From NCBI RefSeq assembly GCF_002368095.1, contig NZ_AP018227.1, forward strand, positions 608,488 to 672,487: 64,000 bases of DNA. Reading direction: 5' to 3'. The notes under the pieces are model-generated. The model saw only the letters and a list, made by a program, of their open reading frames with translations, made no database searches and had not been told where the DNA came from. This DNA is from Calothrix parasitica NIES-267. GTDB taxonomy: Bacteria; Cyanobacteriota; Cyanobacteriia; Cyanobacteriales; Nostocaceae. Below are positions 1 to 9,731 of the stretch, piece after piece. Within the stretch, counting starts at the first letter, position 1, and every line of letters begins with the position of its first letter. Position numbers and translations under genes: made by a program.

Positions 1-165
1 GCTGTTACTAGCACGATAGAAATCTAAATCAACTAGTGATGAAAATTCCAGACCATTATCTAAACCGTAACTTTTGAAATGTGACCATGCTTGTTTATCA
101 CTCAATGCATTCAAATTTGAATTAGCAGAGCGATAAAAGTTAGCATCAAATAAATTGATTGGCAT
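1..165 (-). CDS. N-terminal part of a protein with FY-Asn repeats (runs off left edge)
   Basis: An open minus-strand frame begins at ATG 165 and runs without a stop to base 1 (55 codons). It reads MPINLFDANFYRSANSNLNA and later VDLDFYRASNS, two copies of a motif D-x-x-FYR-x-x-NS about 40 residues apart. I recall similar aromatic/asparagine repeats at the N-termini of large secreted cyanobacterial proteins with calcium-binding or peptidase modules, but the family cannot be fixed from 55 residues. No signal peptide and no clear Shine-Dalgarno sequence is visible. The repeat spacing supports real coding. Confidence 0.55.
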   Translation of the reverse strand, partial: MPINLFDANFYRSANSNLNALSDKQAWSHFKSYGLDNGLEFSSLVDLDFYRASNS

Positions 166-1093
166 AGGTTTATTAGGGAACAACACAAAAAAACATTGCA
201 AACGTTTGCTTTTCGTCAGCGTTCCTATACCACGTGGTTGAAAATCACAAGACTTTTGGTTTTATGATTTAAAGAAAAAATTAACTATTCGTCCAAGTAG
301 AAATTATAGCAACATTAACACACCTAGTTCTGTCTTCTGCTATAAGTGGTATTTCTAGGTTAGTAGGTTCTGTTTTTGAAAAACAACCAATTTATAAGCC
401 ATTCACTGCATTAAAAAAGATTTCTATGTAAACAAATACTAAACATTTTAGTCAATAAATATAAGTATTTTAAAACATTGATTTTTATTTGTGCATATAA
501 TTTGAAAATATGATATTGGAACCTATTTTTGTATCTATCTATATATTCGTTATTTAAAAAAATATAATAGCCCTTAAATACTTTACCTAAATTTTTTTAG
601 TGTTTAGATTTACTGGCAGTATAAGTTATTTTAATGTGCTAGTAGAACAAATGCCAATCAAAAAATTGCTCTAATTTAGATCATTTACCTGTATGATTTC
701 ACTGAGACCCGAATAGATGCGATTTTTTTTTGTTTACAGCAAATACTTGTCTAATGCATTCAAAACTATACGCAATCATTTAAATGAATTTTTTTTTACA
801 TCGAATTTAGCAGAGTACTCAACATCATAATTGACCTAAACTCCTGGCTTTAGTAACAATTTGTACATCGAACATCAATCTAAGTGATAGTAATTATATT
901 ATCTTTAAATTGAAAATATAAAAAATTTGAATATCATGGTTGATTGAATTGTTTATTTCTAGCTGAGCCAATATTTCTAAGTAACTTTTATTTAAATATA
1001 TTATTTTTATAGATAGAAAAAACTTATAAACTAGTTTATGTTTTCATTTAGGAGAGAAGTATCTCATCATCAGAATGAATAATCGTCAATTGA
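166..1093. other. AT-rich intergenic region, no gene seen
   Basis: About 930 bases separate the divergent left-edge gene from rfbD. The stretch is strongly AT-rich with many stops in all frames. It should hold promoters for both flanking genes, but I could not pick convincing -35/-10 pairs. An eight-codon frame at 1075-1101 (ATG to TAA) overlaps the rfbD start and could be a leader peptide or chance. Confidence 0.6.
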
Positions 1094-1978
1094 ATGGATA
1101 AATCAATTTTATTAATTGGCTGTAACGGTCAAGTAGGTACACAATTAAAAAAAGCTCTTCAGGCTTACAGTAATCTAATTGCTGTAGCTCGTCCGGAAGT
1201 GGAACTTGCTCAACCGGAAACTATCAGGAACTTAATTGAGCAGTGGGAACCGCAAATAATTATTAATGCTGCTGCTTATACTGCTGTAGACAAAGCCGAA
1301 AACGAACCCGAATTGGTTAATAAAATTAATGCTGTAGCACCTAGAATCCTTGCTGAAGAAGCGAATAAATCACAAGCTTTATTGATTCATATTTCTACAG
1401 ATTATGTTTTCGACGGTAAAAGCAATCGTCCTTATCAAGAAAATGATTTAACTAACCCTCTAAGTATTTATGGTGAAACTAAGTTAGCAGGAGAACAAGC
1501 TGTTAATTCAATTTGTAGTAACTACTTGATTCTGCGTACAGCTTGGGTTTACGGAAGTGGAGGTAAAAGCAATTTTGTCAAAACTATGCTGCGGTTAGGG
1601 GCACAAAAGTCAGAACTTAAAGTAGTTAGCGACCAAATTGGTAGTCCTACTTGGGCTACAGATATAGCCCAAACCATAGCTACGTTAATTACCAAAGACG
1701 AGCCAAAAAGCGGTATTTATCACTATACCAATAGCGGTGTGGCTAGCTGGTACGACTTTGCTGTTGCAATTTTTGAAGAAGCAAAATTATTAGGTTTTCC
1801 CTTAAAGATCCAACGTGTCGTTCCTATTCCTACTTCCGAATACCCGACTCCTGCGACTCGTCCCAGCTATTCAGTTCTTAATTGCGCCAAAATATCTTCA
1901 TTAATGGAATCATATCCACCACATTGGAGAGAAAGTCTGAGAAAAATGCTTAAAGAATTCCGAAATATGAGTAGCTAA
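1094..1978 (+). CDS. rfbD: dTDP-4-dehydrorhamnose reductase (RmlD)
   Basis: This is the last enzyme of dTDP-L-rhamnose synthesis: NAD(P)H reduction of dTDP-4-keto-rhamnose in the cytoplasm. The 294-residue length is normal. The N-terminal Rossmann motif is GCNGQVGTQL, the STDYVFDG motif follows, and the catalytic YGETKLAGE (Tyr-x-x-x-Lys) is intact, as expected for the SDR-extended RmlD family. ATG 1094 gives the canonical N-terminus MDKSILLIGCNGQVG. AGGAGA near 1050 lies too far upstream to serve this start. The next gene encodes the first enzyme of the same pathway (RmlA), and two glycosyltransferases follow, so the locus supplies and probably transfers rhamnose onto a surface polysaccharide. 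RmlB and RmlC are not in the window. Confidence 0.95.
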   Translation: MDKSILLIGCNGQVGTQLKKALQAYSNLIAVARPEVELAQPETIRNLIEQWEPQIIINAAAYTAVDKAENEPELVNKINAVAPRILAEEANKSQALLIHISTDYVFDGKSNRPYQENDLTNPLSIYGETKLAGEQAVNSICSNYLILRTAWVYGSGGKSNFVKTMLRLGAQKSELKVVSDQIGSPTWATDIAQTIATLITKDEPKSGIYHYTNSGVASWYDFAVAIFEEAKLLGFPLKIQRVVPIPTSEYPTPATRPSYSVLNCAKISSLMESYPPHWRESLRKMLKEFRNMSS

Positions 1979-2078
1979 GACTGAAGTATCCCTACTGTAG
2001 GTTTTTATTTATGAGATTTTTGTAAGCAAAATGGGAAAACTAGTATTTCAAGCCTTTGTATATATCTCAGTACTCTTA

Positions 2079-2143
2079 GAGGATGCTTTAAAAGTTGGAT
2101 TCGATAGTTCTTTTATACTTGACTTGGCTTTTAAAACATCCTC
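2079..2143. mobile_element. Miniature palindromic element with 3-bp target repeat
   Basis: A 65-bp hairpin has ends GAGGATGCTTTAAAAG and CTTTTAAAACATCCTC (15 of 16 complementary), flanked on both sides by TTA (2076-2078 and 2144-2146). It lies between rfbD and rfbA and has no coding capacity. Terminal inverted repeats plus a short direct repeat suggest a MITE. A transcription-terminator role is possible, but there is no clean T-tract. Confidence 0.65.
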
Positions 2144-2198
2144 TTAGTAAAAGCAGAATGAGAAATCATTTTAAATCAAATCTAATTGCTAATTCTGT

Positions 2199-3275
2199 AT
2201 GAAAGCACTTATTCTCTCTGGTGGTAAAGGTACTCGACTGCGACCTCTAACCTATACCGGAGCCAAGCAACTCGTACCCGTCGCAAACAAACCTATTTTA
2301 TGGTATGGCATCGAAGAAATGGTTGCAGCCGGAATTACCGATATCGGTATCGTCATCTCACCAGAGACTGGAGAAGAAGTTAAAGCTAAAACTGGAAATG
2401 GGGATAAATTTGGAGCAAATATTACTTATATTTTGCAAGAGCAGCCAGCAGGACTCGCTCACGCTGTAAAAACGGCTCGTCCTTTTCTACTAGATTCACC
2501 TTTTGTAATGTATTTAGGCGATAATCTAATCCAACAAGGAGACTTGAGTTATTTTCTACAGCAATTTCAGCAGCAGCATCATGATGCATTGATACTATTG
2601 CGTGCTGTTAATAATCCTAGTGCTTTTGGGGTCGCTAAAGTAGATGAAAGTGGCAAAGTTTTAGAACTAATTGAAAAACCAAAAGTTCCTCCTTCTAATT
2701 TAGCTCTGGTAGGAGTTTATTTCTTTTCTGAAATTATCCATGAAGCTATTGCTTGTATCAAACCCTCCGCAAGGGGTGAGTTAGAAATTACCGATGCTAT
2801 TCAACATTTGATTAGTCAAAAACACCAAGTATTAGCCTGTAAACTTCAAGGTTGGTGGTTAGATACTGGAAAAAAAGATGATTTATTAGAAGCTAATCGT
2901 CTTATTCTCGATACCGGGTTACAAACATCGATTGAGGGAGTTGTTGATACTTTAAGTCAAATAATTGGCAGAGTGGAAATAGGCTCAGGTTCTAAATTGT
3001 TTAACTGTACTATTCGCGGCCCAGTAATTATTGGTACAGATTGTTATTTAGAAAATTGTTTTATTGGTCCTTACACTAGTGTGGCTGACAAATCAAGCCT
3101 AGTAGATACCGAAATTGAACATAGTGTGGTTCTCGAAGGTGCTAAAATTTCCGGGATTCATCAACGAATTATAGATAGTTTAATTGGACAGAGGGCGCAA
3201 GTTACACTCGCACCTCGTCGTCCAAAAGCCTTAAGATTTATGATTGGTGACGACTGTCAGGTAGAACTATCGTGA
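2199..3275 (+). CDS. rfbA: Glucose-1-phosphate thymidylyltransferase, long form
   Basis: Catalyses dTTP + glucose-1-phosphate to dTDP-glucose, the first step towards dTDP-rhamnose. The nucleotidyltransferase signature LSGGKGTRLRPLT is at residues 6-18, followed by KQLVPVANKPI and the YLGDN metal-binding segment. With 358 residues it is the long form: the extra C-terminal part (from about residue 240, GRVEIGSGSKLFN and following) is a left-handed beta-helix of hexapeptide type, as in StrD-like enzymes, and not the about 290-residue RmlA short form. The stop overlaps the GTG start of the next gene by 4 bases, indicating translational coupling. Confidence 0.93.
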   Translation: MKALILSGGKGTRLRPLTYTGAKQLVPVANKPILWYGIEEMVAAGITDIGIVISPETGEEVKAKTGNGDKFGANITYILQEQPAGLAHAVKTARPFLLDSPFVMYLGDNLIQQGDLSYFLQQFQQQHHDALILLRAVNNPSAFGVAKVDESGKVLELIEKPKVPPSNLALVGVYFFSEIIHEAIACIKPSARGELEITDAIQHLISQKHQVLACKLQGWWLDTGKKDDLLEANRLILDTGLQTSIEGVVDTLSQIIGRVEIGSGSKLFNCTIRGPVIIGTDCYLENCFIGPYTSVADKSSLVDTEIEHSVVLEGAKISGIHQRIIDSLIGQRAQVTLAPRRPKALRFMIGDDCQVELS

Positions 3276-4153
3276 TTTATTTCCTAACCGTTAACTACTA
3301 TTCGACAAAATTAATTTCCAAATTGATTAATTCTCTTCCCGTTGAAGAGAATATCGAGTATAAGACAATTATTATTAATAACTCGCCTGACGATAATTTT
3401 ATTGGAGAATTAAACAATGAGTCCGTACAGGTTCTCCATCCCGGATATAATATGGGTTTTGGGCGTGCTTGTAACTATGGCATGAAGTGGATTTATAGCC
3501 AAGATTCTCAAGCAGTTGTCTGGATAATAAACCCAGATGCTTATTTATCAAATAATTCTTTAGAAAAAGTTAATCGTTTTTTTCAATCATATCCAGAAAT
3601 TTCCATTCTTGGCACAATTATTCATACACCCAAAGATGAAATTTGGTTTGCTGGTGGGTCTTTTATTCCTAAAACAGGAACAATCAAAACCCAAGATTTA
3701 TTAACCAATACAGAAGCTCCCTATATCGTTTGCGATTGGGTTTCCGGTTGTAGCTTGATTGTCAATTTAAGTAATTTTTATGATTGTCCGCAATTTGATG
3801 ATGCTTATTTTCTCTATTACGAAGATTTTGATTTCTGTAGACGCTATGCAAATCAAGGATATCTAATTGCAGTTACTAAAGATTTTGGCGTACTGCACCA
3901 ACCTTCGTCAATTACAAATAGGTATATATCTCGAAAAATAAGGCATAGTACTTATAGCTATTTATTAACTTTAGAAAGATATACTAATGAATTTATTCTA
4001 ATAACTAGATTAATTCGATTATTTGTTTATGCCTTAGTTTTAATCTTTATTAGACCTAAAGTAGCATTTGGAAAATTCTACGGTCTATTAATGTATGGAA
4101 AACAAGTAACTCATAGAAACAAAGTTAATCCATCATATCAAATAATTAACTAA
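3272..4153 (+). CDS. Glycosyltransferase family 2, rhamnosyltransferase-like
   Basis: Predicted to transfer a sugar from a nucleotide donor onto a growing surface polysaccharide. The protein has 293 residues and a GT-A fold pattern: N-terminal FLTVNYYSTKLISKLI, IIINNSPDD, the acidic donor-binding WIINPDAYLS, and the late YYEDFDFCRR motif seen in GT2 rhamnosyltransferases. A hydrophobic segment near residues 245-265 may associate with the membrane. The GTG start overlaps the TGA of rfbA (GTGA), so it is co-translated with the rhamnose donor pathway. The exact sugar and acceptor cannot be read from sequence. Confidence 0.85.
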   Translation: MIYFLTVNYYSTKLISKLINSLPVEENIEYKTIIINNSPDDNFIGELNNESVQVLHPGYNMGFGRACNYGMKWIYSQDSQAVVWIINPDAYLSNNSLEKVNRFFQSYPEISILGTIIHTPKDEIWFAGGSFIPKTGTIKTQDLLTNTEAPYIVCDWVSGCSLIVNLSNFYDCPQFDDAYFLYYEDFDFCRRYANQGYLIAVTKDFGVLHQPSSITNRYISRKIRHSTYSYLLTLERYTNEFILITRLIRLFVYALVLIFIRPKVAFGKFYGLLMYGKQVTHRNKVNPSYQIIN

Positions 4154-4320
4154 TTAATTAATTAATTAATTAATTTATTTACTTATTTTGATGTTTTATA
4201 TGTCACTTTTAAGAGCTAATATCTTGAATTGTGATTAAACTCTAATTAATACCCATAAATTGAATTGTATTAAATCTGATTAAACCCAATTAAATCCAAT
4301 TAAATCCAATTAAACTCAAT
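4146..4320. repeat. AT-rich microrepeats
   Basis: Downstream of the GT2 gene there is an uninterrupted run of the tetramer TTAA/AATT from about 4150 to 4175. From 4269 to 4320 there are four to five degenerate copies of a ten-base unit close to CAATTAAATC. The rest of the gap to 4597 is AT-rich, and I see no gene in it. Confidence 0.7.
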
Positions 4321-4597
4321 GATTGACGTTTGATATGAATTAGCCCGTGAAAATAGCTCAATCACGTAGGAAATTCTACAATCTAGATTTAAGTAGTCTT
4401 TAAAACCCTTAGATAATAAAGCTAATTTTTAATCACGTCAGGCGTAATCTATTTTAGATAAGAGTAGATAAAAGCCAGCCGTGCTTTCTAAAGTGAAATT
4501 AATATATCAGCAAATTAGTAGTATGGCTGTCTTGTGTTTTACAAATAACTGGTAAATTCTATATATCAGGTGATTTACTGGTTAAACTGCTACATAG

Positions 4598-5695
4598 ATG
4601 AATGAATTATTGGTCAATTTATCAGTTGTTTTCTCCAAACCCACAGGTATAAGCAACTATGCTACTAATCTTTTCCCTTGTTTAAAAAATCTTCAACCCA
4701 CGCTACTCGCTAGTAGTGATTACCCAAACTTCAGTTGTTATCAAATACCAGATAAATTTACACCCGCTCAAGGTACAAAAGGACATTTTGACAGACTTGT
4801 GTGGACGCAGTTTCAATTACCGCAAATCTATCACAAGCTGAAATCTAAGCTTTTATTTACTCCGCAACCTGAAGCACCGCTATATTCTAAATGCCGAAGT
4901 ATTGTTACCGTACACGATGTAATACCTTTACGCTTTCCCAAACGCGTATCTCCTCTGAAATATTATTACCTTTACTACATTCCCCGAGTACTGTCACAAG
5001 CAAAGCATATAATTTGTAATTCAAATACTACAGCAACAGATATTTGTGATTTTTACAATATTCCGGCTAGTAAAATTACGCCGATTCCACTAGCTCATGA
5101 TGCAAGTAATTTTCGTTTACTGACGGAAGTGAGAAAGAATAATAAAAATCCTCCTTACTTTCTTTATATTGGCAGACACGATAAACATAAAAACCTTCAC
5201 AGACTGATAGCAGCTTTCGACAAGTTTAAACAGCACTCACAAGATGGTCGGGACTACGAATTATGGTTTGCAGGTCCTTCTAATGAACTTTATACCCCTA
5301 AAATGTATTCTCAAATTGAAGAATTGGGTATTAAGCACCAAGTTAAATTTCTCGAATATGTTAACTATCAAGAATTACCAATAATTATTAACCAAGCCAT
5401 TGCTTTAGTTTTTCCTAGTCTGTGGGAAGGTTTTGGTTTTCCAGTTCTTGAGAGCATGGCTTGCGGTACTCCTGTAATTACTTCTAATATCTCCTCCTTA
5501 CCCGAAGTTACTGGTGATGCTGCACTGCTGATTAATCCTTATCATACAGATGAAATTACTGAAGCAATGATAACTATTGCTACAGACAATAAATTGCGAT
5601 CGCAGCTTTCCATAGAGGGTTGTAAACGAGCCAGTAACTTCAGTTGGGAGAAAACAGGTCAAGCCACTGCCGAAGTATTAAAAAAATATCTTTAG
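4598..5695 (+). CDS. Glycosyltransferase family 4
   Basis: A retaining GT-B glycosyltransferase, 365 residues, likely acting at the cytoplasmic face of the membrane in polysaccharide assembly. Diagnostic features are the second-domain start YFLYIGRHDKHKNLHRLI (donor-binding domain) and the family signature LWEGFGFPVLESMACGTP followed by PEVTGDAALLINP, which binds the nucleotide-sugar phosphates. It resembles mannosyl-/rhamnosyl-transferases of the WbaZ type, but the donor is not assignable. It is separated from the upstream GT2 gene by about 440 bases, so it may have its own promoter. Confidence 0.9.
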   Translation: MNELLVNLSVVFSKPTGISNYATNLFPCLKNLQPTLLASSDYPNFSCYQIPDKFTPAQGTKGHFDRLVWTQFQLPQIYHKLKSKLLFTPQPEAPLYSKCRSIVTVHDVIPLRFPKRVSPLKYYYLYYIPRVLSQAKHIICNSNTTATDICDFYNIPASKITPIPLAHDASNFRLLTEVRKNNKNPPYFLYIGRHDKHKNLHRLIAAFDKFKQHSQDGRDYELWFAGPSNELYTPKMYSQIEELGIKHQVKFLEYVNYQELPIIINQAIALVFPSLWEGFGFPVLESMACGTPVITSNISSLPEVTGDAALLINPYHTDEITEAMITIATDNKLRSQLSIEGCKRASNFSWEKTGQATAEVLKKYL

Positions 5696-5725
5696 TAGTT
5701 AGTGGTTAGTAGTTAGTAGTACTCC

Positions 5726-5864
5726 ACCACATTAATTTTAAGGGGTTAGGAAGTCGCTCCGTAGGTTGGGTTAAGCGGAGCGCAACCCAACTCAAGTGTT
5801 GGGTTTCACTCCGTTCAACCCAACCTACAATTGAAGCTTACATACCCCGCAAAACTTATGTGGT
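5726..5864. mobile_element. Nested palindromic element (MITE within MITE)
   Basis: The outer ends are ACCACATTAATTTTAAGGGG (from 5726) and CCCCGCAAAACTTATGTGGT (ending 5864), an imperfect inverted pair. Inside, 5761-5828 is a second long hairpin starting GTAGGTTGGGTT and ending AACCCAACCTAC. Both sides are bordered by AGTAGTTAGT-type short repeats that continue to about 5890; after 6060 come AAATCC- and CTAACT-type heptamers. No coding capacity. Confidence 0.65.
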
Positions 5865-6127
5865 CTAGTAGTAGTTAGTAGTTAGTAGTTAGTTGTCAAT
5901 GGAAAGTAGTAGGTAGAGAATGGAGAACAATAAATAGTAAATATTAGTTGAATTTATTGGTAGCAAGATTACTATTTTTCAAATCCAAAATCCGTCTTAG
6001 AAAGTTTTGGTAAGAGAAGTTGGGGGAAGAGCATCTTCTCCCAAACTGAACCGCGAAATCCAAAATCTAAAATCCAAATTCTAAAATTCTTAACTACTAA
6101 CTCCTAACCCCTAACTACTAACTATTT

Positions 6128-7897
6128 TTAAGCTGTTCCAACTGCACCAGAGTAAACTACACCTCGGTGTATATCCATAGTTAGAATCGCTCCATCTCTA
6201 ATTATCTGCGTAGCATTTTTAACGCCAACAATTACAGGCACACCAAGACGTAAGCCAATTACAGCAGCATGAGAAGTAAGACTTTCCTCTTCAGTAATAA
6301 TACCGCCGGATTTGCGAATTGCTTCGACAAAATCCGCATTTGTATTTGGGGCTACTAAAATCTCTCCCGGATTAAAGTTGCTTATATCCGTAGCGTTCTG
6401 AGCAACCCTTGCGCGACCGCTAACAGAACCTTGCCCTAAACCTATTCCCTGACCTAATACAGCAGTTACGACTTCAACTTTAATCAAATCGGTAGAACCA
6501 GAAATTCCTTGAAGAGTACCCGCACTCATTACGACTAAATCACCTTCATTTAGCAAATTTTTCTCTTGAGCAACATTAATAGCTGCTTGGAAAGTTTGAC
6601 CTGTGGAAGGTAGCTCCAAAACTAATAATGGTTTGACTCCCCATACAAGCTGTAATTGTCTAGCTACATTTACATGAGGTGTGATTGCCAAAATTGGGGT
6701 GCGGGGCCGGAATTTAGACACGTTACGGGCAGTAGCGCCACTCTGAGTAAGTGTCATAATTGCAGCAGCATCAAGTTGTTGAGAAATTTGACCTACTGCT
6801 TGAGAGATAGCATTCGGAATCGAACGCCTGGGGTCTGGTAGTTGATTGACATTTTTGCCTTGAGCATCTTCTTTTTCGATACGCTCGGCAATTCTTGCCA
6901 TTGTTGCTACTGCTTCTACCGGGTATTTACCTACAGCAGTCTCATTAGAAAGCATTACAGCATCCGTACCGTCTAATATCGCATTAGCTACATCCGATAC
7001 CTCTGCTCGGGTAGGACGAGGATTGCTAACCATGCTATCCAACATTTGGGTAGCGGTAATAATAGGGATACCTAAACGGTTTGCAGTGGCAATTAAACGC
7101 TTCTGTAGTACTGGTACATCCTCTGCTGGAAGTTCTACGCCTAAATCGCCTCTTGCGACCATTACACCATCACACAGAGCCAAAACCTCTTCCATCTGCT
7201 CGATGGCTTCGTGTTTTTCAATTTTGGCAATTACTGGCACCTGTTTTCCCGCACTAGAAATTAATTCCTTAATTTCCATTACATCTTGAGGATTGCGAAC
7301 AAAAGAAAGTGCGACCCAATCAACACCTTGGTCCAAACCAAATACTAAATCCTCGCGGTCTTTATCAGTTAATGCCTTGATAGATAAATAAACTCCGGGG
7401 AAATTAACGCCTTTATTATTAGAAAGCTTACCTTCAACGGTGACACGGCAATGTAAATCACCCTTTTCTTTATCTACCTCCTCAACCTGCATTTCCACCT
7501 TTCCATCATCAAGCAGGATATTAGCCCCAGCAGGAACTTCTTCCGCTAAATGCTCGTAGGTAATACAGCTAATTTCTTGAGTACCAACAACTTGACGATT
7601 AGTTAAAGTGAAACGGTCACCTTTAGCAACTACTATCGACCCATCTTCAAACTTACCCAGACGAATTTTCGGACCCTGCAAATCTTGCAGAATCGCGACT
7701 GGTTTATTTAATTCAAATGCTGTTTGCCGAATCAACCTTATATTGCGCTGATGGTCGGCATGACTTCCGTGAGAAAAATTAAGCCGCAACGTGGTCGCAC
7801 CTGCTTCAATGAGAGCCTTTAGAACATCAGGGCTACTCGTAGCAGGTCCAATTGTAGCGACAATTTTTGTACGGCGAACTGAATCTCTTAATTCCAT
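6128..7897 (-). CDS. pyk: Pyruvate kinase with C-terminal PEP-utiliser domain
   Basis: Converts phosphoenolpyruvate + ADP to pyruvate + ATP, the last step of glycolysis. Core barrel motifs are intact: TKIVATIGPATSS at the N-terminus, LRLNFSHG, LQDLQGPKIRLG, IAKIEKHEA with the catalytic lysine, ARGDLGVELP, and TATQMLDSM. At 589 residues it is longer than the 470-residue minimal enzyme. The extra C-terminus (about 500-589) is a PEP-utilising mobile-domain module with GEILVAPNTNAD and the TSHAAVIG histidine segment, as in Bacillus and cyanobacterial long pyruvate kinases. The ATG at 7897 gives the expected MELRDSVRRTKIVATIGP start. It is flanked by repeat-rich gaps and so is probably monocistronic. 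Confidence 0.97.
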   Translation of the reverse strand: MELRDSVRRTKIVATIGPATSSPDVLKALIEAGATTLRLNFSHGSHADHQRNIRLIRQTAFELNKPVAILQDLQGPKIRLGKFEDGSIVVAKGDRFTLTNRQVVGTQEISCITYEHLAEEVPAGANILLDDGKVEMQVEEVDKEKGDLHCRVTVEGKLSNNKGVNFPGVYLSIKALTDKDREDLVFGLDQGVDWVALSFVRNPQDVMEIKELISSAGKQVPVIAKIEKHEAIEQMEEVLALCDGVMVARGDLGVELPAEDVPVLQKRLIATANRLGIPIITATQMLDSMVSNPRPTRAEVSDVANAILDGTDAVMLSNETAVGKYPVEAVATMARIAERIEKEDAQGKNVNQLPDPRRSIPNAISQAVGQISQQLDAAAIMTLTQSGATARNVSKFRPRTPILAITPHVNVARQLQLVWGVKPLLVLELPSTGQTFQAAINVAQEKNLLNEGDLVVMSAGTLQGISGSTDLIKVEVVTAVLGQGIGLGQGSVSGRARVAQNATDISNFNPGEILVAPNTNADFVEAIRKSGGIITEEESLTSHAAVIGLRLGVPVIVGVKNATQIIRDGAILTMDIHRGVVYSGAVGTA

Positions 7898-8080
7898 AGG
7901 GGCTACTATATCGCGCTTCTAGCTAGGGAATAATCCTAGATGAAACTATATCGTTTTGTCTGTGGCTAGAAACGCATTAACCAGAAAATTAAATTCCCAA
8001 GCATTAAATATCTTCTCACAATGTGTTCTAGCTTCTACGTTTTACCGAGGAAAAAGATTAGGGAAAGAAAAGGTGAGTAT

Positions 8081-8113
8081 AATTCGTAATTCGTAATTCG
8101 TAATTCGTAATTA
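8081..8113. repeat. Short tandem repeat, heptamer AATTCGT
   Basis: Four and a half head-to-tail copies of AATTCGT. This matches the STRR class of heptanucleotide tandem repeats described in heterocystous cyanobacteria. Confidence 0.8.
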
Positions 8114-8287
8114 ATGCCCCATAAATAGAATTTAGGGGCTTCAACAAAGAATAGGAATCGCCATCCACGGATAAATCCGGGGGCTTCTGACCTTAAAAAT
8201 TTACCTGGTGAAGGGGAAGCAGAGGGAGCAGGGGAAGCAGAAAAAGCAAGAAATAAAATTGTTGCCTCCTAACTGTTTAATCTAAAC

Positions 8288-8415
8288 AGGACTTACGCAA
8301 AGCAAAATTGTCATTGCGAACCGAAACGGAGTGTAGGGAAGCAATCCCAAGGTTTCGATAGATTACGTCGCTATCGCTCGTAATGACGCAATTACGTTAC
8401 TTTTGCGTAAGTCCT
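8288..8415. mobile_element. 128-bp palindromic element with AGGACTTACGCAAA ends
   Basis: Perfect terminal inverted repeats AGGACTTACGCAAA and TTTGCGTAAGTCCT enclose a segment with GTCATTGCGA and GGAAGCAATCCC. That same inner motif pair recurs near 22238-22272, where the ends are degenerate. No open frame and no clear target duplication. Interpreted as a MITE-like element. Confidence 0.7.
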
Positions 8416-8588
8416 ACTAAAATCTAAAATCCGAGATCCACAATCATTAAACTGCTTCCTAGTAACTCCTAACTGTTGACTGATGACGGATAAATGCAAA
8501 AATGTAAATAAATGTCGGTACACAAAACTTTATTATTCGTCTATCTGTGTCGTATACTCGCAAATATTTGGTAAATAAGGAGTTGACA

Positions 8589-9479
8589 ATGCTGATGTCG
8601 GAGGCAAAATCGCCACTGACACTCCCCCCCAAGGAACTTTTGTCCCCACCCGGTGGTTTCAATCCCACTGTGCTAATGTTTTTAGCCGCGATTGGAATTG
8701 TCGTGCTGTCCGTACTAGGTTATTGGGTTTGGCAATGGCCGCAATGGATATGCTTTTGTATGAATATCCTTGCTTTGCATATCTCGGGTACGGTAATTCA
8801 TGATGCTTGCCACCAGGCTGCTCATCGCAATCGGACAATAAACGCGATTTTGGGACATGGTAGTGCCTTGATGCTTGTTTTCGCATTTCCTGTATTTACG
8901 CGAGTGCATTTACAACATCATGCAAATGTTAATGACCCAGAAAACGACCCAGACCACTATGTGTCTACAGGTGGTCCGCTATGGTTAATTGCAGTTCGTT
9001 TCTTCTACCACGAGATATTTTTCTTTAAACGACGTTTGTGGCGTAAGAATGAACTTCTTGAATGGTTTATAAGTCGCTTAGTAGTCTTAACTATTGTTTT
9101 TATTTCAGTGCAATTTGGCTTCCTCGGCTACATCCTCAATTTTTGGTTTGTGCCTTCAGGTATCGTTGGTCTAGCACTGGGTTTATTTTTCGACTATTTG
9201 CCTCATCGTCCTTTTGTAGAACGCAATCGCTGGAAAAATGCTCGTGTTTACGCGAACCCAATTTTGAATATCTTGATTTTGGGACAGAATTATCATTTGA
9301 TCCATCATCTATGGCCTTCTATCCCTTGGTACAACTACCAACCTACGTATCATCTGATGAAGCCACTTTTAGATGAGAAAGAGTGCCACCAATCATTGGG
9401 TCTGCTCCAAAAGAAAGACTTTTTGGAATTTATGTACGACTTAGTTTTGGGTATTCGTTTTCACCGCAAGAAAGAATAG
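8589..9479 (+). CDS. crtR: Beta-carotene hydroxylase, CrtR type
   Basis: A membrane di-iron hydroxylase of the fatty-acid-desaturase superfamily that converts beta-carotene to zeaxanthin (and deoxymyxol to myxol) in cyanobacteria. Histidine clusters for the di-iron site are visible: HDACHQAAH, HLQHHANVNDPENDPDH, and NYHLIHHLWPSIPWY near the C-terminus, separated by hydrophobic membrane segments. The open frame extends upstream to 8547, but I choose ATG 8589 because AAGGAG lies seven bases before it; this gives 296 residues starting MLMSEAKSPLTLPPKELL. The gene appears monocistronic. Confidence 0.88.
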   Translation: MLMSEAKSPLTLPPKELLSPPGGFNPTVLMFLAAIGIVVLSVLGYWVWQWPQWICFCMNILALHISGTVIHDACHQAAHRNRTINAILGHGSALMLVFAFPVFTRVHLQHHANVNDPENDPDHYVSTGGPLWLIAVRFFYHEIFFFKRRLWRKNELLEWFISRLVVLTIVFISVQFGFLGYILNFWFVPSGIVGLALGLFFDYLPHRPFVERNRWKNARVYANPILNILILGQNYHLIHHLWPSIPWYNYQPTYHLMKPLLDEKECHQSLGLLQKKDFLEFMYDLVLGIRFHRKKE

Positions 9480-9498
9480 GTAATGGGGATATGGGTAT

Positions 9499-9731
9499 AG
9501 GGAGATGGGGAGATGGGGAGATGGGGAGATGGGGAGATGGGGAGATGGGGAGATGGGGAGATGGGGAGATGGGGAGATGGGGAGAAAATAAATTTATTAC
9601 TCCTAACTCCTAACTCCTAACTCCTAACTTTTAACAATGCCCAATTCCCAATGCCCAATTCCCAATTCCCAATTCCCAATTACCAATTACCAATTACCAA
9701 TCCAAAATCCAAAATCCAAAATCTAAAATTT
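9499..9731. repeat. Octamer array and mixed heptamer repeats
   Basis: 9499-9584 is about ten perfect copies of the octamer GGGGAGAT. It is followed by arrays of CTCCTAA, AATTCCC, AATTACC and CCAAAAT heptamers to about 9728. The array lies between the convergent ends of crtR and the 94-residue gene. Open frames through it are artefacts of the repeat. Confidence 0.85.

Larger units (their letters stand above)
7898..8588. other. Repeat-rich gap upstream of crtR
   Basis: No gene seen. It contains a heptamer array (8081-8113), a purine-rich patch near 8210-8250, and a palindromic element (8288-8415). The crtR promoter should lie in the last about 150 bases. Confidence 0.6.

Noticed and set aside
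9383-9613. 76-codon frame with a GDGEMGRW repeat
   Set aside because: Overlaps crtR in another frame and is a translation of the GGGGAGAT octamer array.
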